Assembly: GCA_035550075.1 (NCBI GenBank)
Contig: DASZQG010000041.1
Coordinates: 1-10,528 of the forward strand
Length of the DNA: 10,528 nt
From: AWTP1-13 sp035550075
Lineage (GTDB): Bacteria; Pseudomonadota; Alphaproteobacteria; Rhizobiales; Hyphomicrobiaceae
Reading direction: 5' to 3'
Of the stretch, positions 7,636-10,528 are shown one piece after another. A model generated the notes under the pieces. That model was given only the letters and a program-made list of their open reading frames with translations, was not told the DNA's origin and searched no databases. A program made the position numbers and the translations under genes. Position 1 is the stretch's first letter. Each line of letters opens with the position of its first letter.

Positions 7636-8139
7636 ATGCCGCTTGCGCCAGACGAGGGCGGCGCGCGCCTCACGTCCAGTCTCGCCGAAGCCCGCAACGA
7701 CACCGGGCGCATCGCGTTCTGCGGACCGATCGTGTTGAGCGCGATCACAGGCTACCCCATTAGCAAGGTCGAGGACGAGATCCGCGGCTTCCGCAACATC
7801 TCGCCGGAGCGCAAGCCGATTGTGAAGGGGACGTACGCGGAGGAGGTGGCGGCCGCCCTCGCCCACTTCGGCTACGTCATGCAACTCAAGGAAAGCTACA
7901 TGGACCGGCCCCGGAAGGAGCGGCCGACCGTGTGGTCGTGGATGCAGAAGCCGCGCAGCGCGTGGGTGCACTATATCCTGGCCATCCACAAGAAGAAGGA
8001 CGGCCACTGGATCCTGATCAAGGGCGTCAAGCTCTGCGATACCTATACGGACGGGCGCTGGCAATTCGTGTGCGACGGGCCGCACCGCGGCGCCCGCATC
8101 ATGGAAGTGTTCGAGGTGCGCCGCTCACTGGAGGCGTGA
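7636..8139 (+). CDS. Uncharacterised small protein with papain/C39-like cysteine peptidase pattern
   Basis: A 167-residue protein I cannot name. It begins with a strong ribosome site, AAGGAAGG (7621-7628), 7 bases before the ATG. Its layout resembles compact papain/C39-like cysteine peptidases found in bacteria and phages: Cys followed by a helix-like stretch and TG (FCGPIVLSAITG, C29), a Tyr-containing GTYAEEVAAALAHFGY block (65-80), then a short beta-like stretch with Gly-His (GHWILIKG, H124), and an Asp in CDTYTDG (D135). C29, H124 and D135 would be the candidate triad; this assignment is inference. No signal peptide or membrane helix is seen, so it is probably cytoplasmic unless exported another way. 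It is divergent from recA, sharing the 213 bases that hold the LexA-like and CtrA-like sites. Its stop is 28 bases from that of the convergent VOC gene. Substrate, and whether it is active, are unknown. It may be a domesticated phage gene. Confidence 0.85.
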   Translation: MPLAPDEGGARLTSSLAEARNDTGRIAFCGPIVLSAITGYPISKVEDEIRGFRNISPERKPIVKGTYAEEVAAALAHFGYVMQLKESYMDRPRKERPTVWSWMQKPRSAWVHYILAIHKKKDGHWILIKGVKLCDTYTDGRWQFVCDGPHRGARIMEVFEVRRSLEA

Positions 8140-8167
8140 CGTCCCGATCGAACGATGCCGTTCGGGC

Positions 8168-8554
8168 TCAGCCTTTGGCGTAGGAGATGAACTCGAGCAG
8201 AGAGCCGTCGGGATCGCGAAAATAGACGCTGGTACCGGCGCCTTTAGCGGCGTGCCGCGCAACTGGGCCGAGTTCGATCGCCACCCCGCACTGCTCCAGA
8301 TGCGCCTTCGCCTGCGCGATGGGGCCCGGCCACTCGAAGCACAGGTCGCTGTTGCCGGGCTGGACCGGAAGCCGTGCTACGGGCGTCGGATCGAGACCCG
8401 GCCCGTGGCAATTGAGTTGCGTATCGCCGAAGCGATAGGCCCAGCCGGCGCCGCGTTGGATCAGTTCCGCCCCCAGAATATCGCGGTAGAACGCATTGGA
8501 TCGGGTCCAATCCGATACGTGGATCACGCAGTGGTCCAGCTTCAAATTGGGCAT
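8168..8554 (-). CDS. VOC-superfamily (glyoxalase/bleomycin-resistance fold) protein, GLOD5-like
   Basis: A 128-residue single-chain VOC protein, the usual length for a two-module member that works as a dimer. Visible features: LDHCVIHVSD at the start (H8, candidate metal ligand), AFYRDILGAE (21-30), FGDTQLNCHGPG (H50), SDLCFEW (69-75), and the closing YFRDPDGSLLEFISY (111-125; E121, candidate metal ligand). The pattern, including GPVARHAAKGAG before the final strand, resembles glyoxalase-domain-containing protein 5 and related bacterial proteins. The third classical ligand position is Asp (D70) rather than His, as in GLOD5 relatives. The family covers lyases, isomerases, dioxygenases and thiol transferases, and the exact reaction cannot be read here. 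A TATAAT-like hexamer lies only 9 bases before the start codon and no good Shine-Dalgarno is present, so the mRNA may be nearly leaderless. Confidence 0.9.
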   Translation of the reverse strand: MPNLKLDHCVIHVSDWTRSNAFYRDILGAELIQRGAGWAYRFGDTQLNCHGPGLDPTPVARLPVQPGNSDLCFEWPGPIAQAKAHLEQCGVAIELGPVARHAAKGAGTSVYFRDPDGSLLEFISYAKG

Positions 8555-8563
8555 TGGTCGCCT

Positions 8564-8569
8564 ATTATA
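8564..8569 (-). promoter_or_regulatory. Consensus -10 hexamer next to the VOC gene start
   Basis: The minus strand reads TATAAT at 8569-8564, a perfect -10 match in GC-rich DNA, ending 9 bases before the ATG at 8554. Transcription would start around 8557, leaving a leader of about 3 bases. No convincing -35 lies 16-18 bases upstream, so the site is either activator-dependent or a chance match. Confidence 0.35.
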
Positions 8570-8617
8570 CGGTGGTTATTGAACGGGTATCGGACTGCGC
8601 CCGCCCGGAGCCGGACC

Positions 8618-8638
8618 CCCGCGTCACGATCACGCGGG
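8618..8638. repeat. Perfect 7-bp stem-loop upstream of the VOC gene
   Basis: CCCGCGT (8618-8624) and ACGCGGG (8632-8638) are perfect inverted copies around a 7-base spacer. No T-run follows on either strand, so it is not a standard intrinsic terminator. It may be an operator-like site or a chance GC-rich hairpin. Confidence 0.35.
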
Positions 8639-8916
8639 CAGCAGCTGCGTCTCTCATACCATATGCCGGGTGCCCTGGCGGCGCAGGCATGCTATTGGCG
8701 CGCCCTCCGGATGGCGCCCGGAACGGCCGGCGCCCATGAAAACAGCAGTGGCAACGACCGGTGTCCGTCCCGGTTCCGTCTGCCTTAAGGATAATCGGTA
8801 GCGCGGAAATTCACGGAACGGCGCTCGGACAGACTGCGTTTCAACCGCGACAATCACTGCGGCAGCGGCACGGCACTTGCTTCGGTGCGCTGCCCAACCT
8901 GGAGTTGACCATAACC

Positions 8917-9174
8917 ATGTCCCCTCGCCGAGTACTGACCGCTTTGCTTTGGTTCTTTGCGGCGGCAGGACTGTTCATGCTCGGTACGCTGTGGGCGATA
9001 GGCTTCGGGCAAGGGCTGCAAAAGGTCTGGCCCTTCATTCCCGTGCTCCTTGGGGCGGTGATGCTGGCAGCGGTGGCGCACTACCTGACCCTGCAGCAGG
9101 ATCCGCTCAGAACCTACCGCCAGCGCCACAAGCCGCTCGCCGGGCCGAAGCCCGGCGCCGCCCTGCCAGACTAG
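8917..9174 (+). CDS. Small two-helix membrane protein of unknown function
   Basis: An 85-residue protein I do not recognise. The start at 8917 (MSPRRVLTALLWFF) has GGAG (8901-8904) 12 bases upstream, and it puts a short basic N-terminus directly before the first hydrophobic helix. The longer frame from 8761 adds 52 unremarkable polar residues. Two membrane helices are predicted by eye: about 6-29 (LTALLWFFAAAGLFMLGTLW and following) and about 38-59 (WPFIPVLLGAVMLAAVAHYL and following). A short connecting loop (GQGLQKV) joins them, and a basic, proline-rich tail follows (RTYRQRHKPLAGPKPGAALPD). By the positive-inside rule both ends face the cytoplasm. Its stop lies 13 bases from that of icd on the opposite strand. 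It could be an inner-membrane accessory protein; nothing ties it to icd beyond position. It is a weaker call than the other genes but better than chance, given the composition and topology. Confidence 0.65.
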   Translation: MSPRRVLTALLWFFAAAGLFMLGTLWAIGFGQGLQKVWPFIPVLLGAVMLAAVAHYLTLQQDPLRTYRQRHKPLAGPKPGAALPD

Positions 9175-9187
9175 GCCGCATTCGGGC

Positions 9188-10402
9188 TCAGCCCGCCATT
9201 GCCTTCTTCAGGTTCTCGTCCACCTTGTCGAGGAAGCCGGTGGTGGAGAGCCACTTCTGGTCGGCGCCGACCAGCAGCGCCAGATCCTTCGTCATGAAGC
9301 CCGACTCCACCGTCGCCACGCACACCTTTTCCAGGGTCGCGGCGAACTTCGCCAGCTGCGGGTTGTTGTCGAGCTTGGCACGATGCGCCAGCCCGCGCGT
9401 CCAGGCGAAGATGGACGCGATGGAATTGGTCGAGGTCTCGCGGCCCTTCTGATACTCGCGATAGTGGCGCGTGACCGTGCCGTGGGCGGCCTCCGCCTCC
9501 ATGGTTTTCCCGTCCGGCGTGATCAGCACGCTGGTCATCAGGCCGAGCGAGCCGAAGCCCTGCGCCACCGTGTCGGACTGCACATCACCGTCGTAGTTCT
9601 TGCAGGCCCACACGTAGCCGCCGGACCACTTGAGGGCGGCCGCCACCATGTCGTCGATCAGGCGGTGCTCGTAGGTGATCTTCTTCTTGGCGAACTCGTC
9701 CTTGAACTCTTTGTCGAAGATCTGCTGGAACAGCTCCATGAAGCGCCCGTCGTACTGCTTCAGGATCGTGTTCTTGGTCGACAGGTAGACCGAATAGCCG
9801 CGCGACAGCCCGTAATTGAAGGAGGCACGCGCGAAGTCGATGATGGAATCGTCGAGATTGTACATCGCCATGGTGACGCCGCTGCCGGGCGTCTTGAACA
9901 CCTCGCGCTCGATGACCTTGCCGTCCTCGCCGGTGAATTTCAGCGTGATGGTGCCCTTGCCAGGGAACTTGAAATCGGTCGCGCGGTACTGGTCGCCGTA
10001 GGCGTGGCGGCCGATGATGATCGGCTGCGTCCAGCCGGGCACCAGACGCGGCACGTTCCTGCAGATGATCGGCTCGCGGAAGATCACGCCGCCCAGGATG
10101 TTGCGGATGGTGCCGTTCGGGCTGCGCCACATCTCCTTGAGGTTGAACTCCTTCACGCGGCCTTCGTCCGGCGTGATGGTGGCGCACTTCACGGCCACGC
10201 CATGTTTCTTGGTGGCGTTGGCGGCGTCGATGGTGACCTGGTCGTTGGTCTTGTCCCGGTTCTCGACGCCCAGGTCGTAGTACTCCAGCTTCACGTCGAG
10301 ATAGGGGTGGATCAGTTTGTCCTTGATGAGCTTCCAGATGATCCGCGTCATCTCGTCCCCGTCCATCTCCACGACGGTGCCGGCGACCTTGATCTTCTGC
10401 AT
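9188..10402 (-). CDS. icd: NADP-dependent isocitrate dehydrogenase, eukaryote-like dimeric type
   Basis: Oxidatively decarboxylates isocitrate to 2-oxoglutarate in the TCA cycle, producing NADPH in the cytosol. The 404 residues belong to the dimeric subfamily shared by alphaproteobacteria and eukaryotic IDH1/IDH2, not the E. coli type. Substrate residues fall at the same numbers as in human IDH1: SPNGTIRN with R100, FRE with R109, GRHAYG with R132, and Y139. K210 in STKNT, D250 in LIDD, and D273 and D277 in YDGDVQSD correspond to the catalytic Lys and metal ligands, shifted by two. AAHGTVTRHYR (305-315) is the NADP-binding region. Start at 10402 is supported by GAAGGGG about 7 bases upstream. 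The upstream 125 bases hold a nested GC-rich inverted repeat. The 3' end converges on the small membrane protein gene with 13 bases between stops. Sequence looks intact throughout. Confidence 0.98.
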   Translation of the reverse strand: MQKIKVAGTVVEMDGDEMTRIIWKLIKDKLIHPYLDVKLEYYDLGVENRDKTNDQVTIDAANATKKHGVAVKCATITPDEGRVKEFNLKEMWRSPNGTIRNILGGVIFREPIICRNVPRLVPGWTQPIIIGRHAYGDQYRATDFKFPGKGTITLKFTGEDGKVIEREVFKTPGSGVTMAMYNLDDSIIDFARASFNYGLSRGYSVYLSTKNTILKQYDGRFMELFQQIFDKEFKDEFAKKKITYEHRLIDDMVAAALKWSGGYVWACKNYDGDVQSDTVAQGFGSLGLMTSVLITPDGKTMEAEAAHGTVTRHYREYQKGRETSTNSIASIFAWTRGLAHRAKLDNNPQLAKFAATLEKVCVATVESGFMTKDLALLVGADQKWLSTTGFLDKVDENLKKAMAG

Positions 10403-10427
10403 CTCGAACCCCTTCGCTTGTGGCTTT

Positions 10428-10487
10428 GCGACCGCGGGGGGCGCTATAGCACCCGCGCCGCCCCCCGCCTAGCCTCGCCGCGGTCGC
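10428..10487. repeat. Nested inverted repeats upstream of icd
   Basis: Two overlapping perfect 10-bp inverted repeats share a centre region. The outer pair is GCGACCGCGG (10428-10437) with CCGCGGTCGC (10478-10487). The inner pair is GCGGGGGGCG (10434-10443) with CGCCCCCCGC (10459-10468). The inner loop contains GCTATAGC (10443-10450), a possible -10-like sequence for icd on the minus strand. The two hairpins cannot form fully together because their left arms overlap by four bases. A regulatory site or alternative mRNA leader structures are possible; GC-rich chance pairing is the alternative. Confidence 0.4.
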
Positions 10488-10528
10488 GCGCGGGGCTCGC
10501 CGCTCGACACCTGGACGCGTTTTGGGGC

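Larger units (their letters stand above)
8555..8916. other. 362-base intergenic region with no convincing gene
   Basis: Between the VOC gene start and the small membrane protein start. Open frames through it, including an in-frame extension of the membrane protein to 8761, have no family-like content. No tRNA features (such as a GGTTCGA arm) are visible. It holds the -10-like hexamer of the VOC gene, a perfect inverted repeat (8618-8638), several weaker GC-rich inverted repeats between about 8660 and 8735, and GATAAT at 8790-8795 without a matching -35. It should contain the membrane protein's promoter, and a small RNA is possible but unsupported. Confidence 0.6.

Noticed and set aside
7447..8085. 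212-codon minus-strand frame over the recA promoter and the peptidase-like gene
   Set aside because: It covers the well-supported recA promoter, lacks motifs and opposes a gene with a strong ribosome site.
8761..8916. Longer start for the small membrane protein
   Set aside because: The 52 extra residues are polar and unremarkable; the start at 8917 fits a short basic end before a membrane helix and has its own GGAG.
1..10528. Search by eye for tRNA genes, CRISPR repeats, insertion sequences, toxin-antitoxin pairs or phage clusters
   Set aside because: None seen; the window reads as an ordinary chromosomal housekeeping region with one transporter operon.

Overview
The window is a GC-rich, gene-dense piece of chromosome, almost certainly from an alphaproteobacterium and probably from the Hyphomicrobiales (Rhizobiales). 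The evidence is the RecA N-terminus (LRVVEG followed by MDKN), a recA promoter carrying an alphaproteobacterial-type LexA operator, a eukaryote-like dimeric NADP isocitrate dehydrogenase, and recA, alaS and icd lying close together. All organism statements are inferences from these genes.

Positions 1-3373, plus strand: the end of a peptide (Dpp/Opp-type) ABC transporter operon. A fused two-domain ATPase, cut by the window edge, is followed after 27 bases by its family 5 periplasmic binding protein. The permease genes are probably upstream of the window.

Positions 3389-7422, minus strand: alanyl-tRNA synthetase (alaS) and, upstream of it, recA. recA has a readable promoter with the SOS operator between its -35 and -10. 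A strong symmetric hairpin lies between the two genes.

Positions 7423-8139: a short divergent regulatory region, then on the plus strand a small protein of unknown function whose Cys, Gly-His and Asp pattern resembles compact papain/C39-like peptidases. A CtrA-like box lies just upstream of it.

Positions 8168-9174: a small VOC/glyoxalase-fold protein (minus, GLOD5-like) with a -10 hexamer almost touching its start codon. A 362-base stretch without a convincing gene follows, then an 85-residue two-helix membrane protein (plus).

Positions 9188-10402, minus strand: icd. A GC-rich nested inverted repeat fills its upstream region to the window end.

Most of the window is housekeeping DNA (translation, recombination/SOS, TCA cycle) plus a peptide importer. 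I see no mobile element, CRISPR array, tRNA or rRNA, and no evidence of a new multi-gene system. The parts most worth a second look are the uncharacterised peptidase-like gene sharing a regulatory region with recA, and the small regulatory and structural elements around it.
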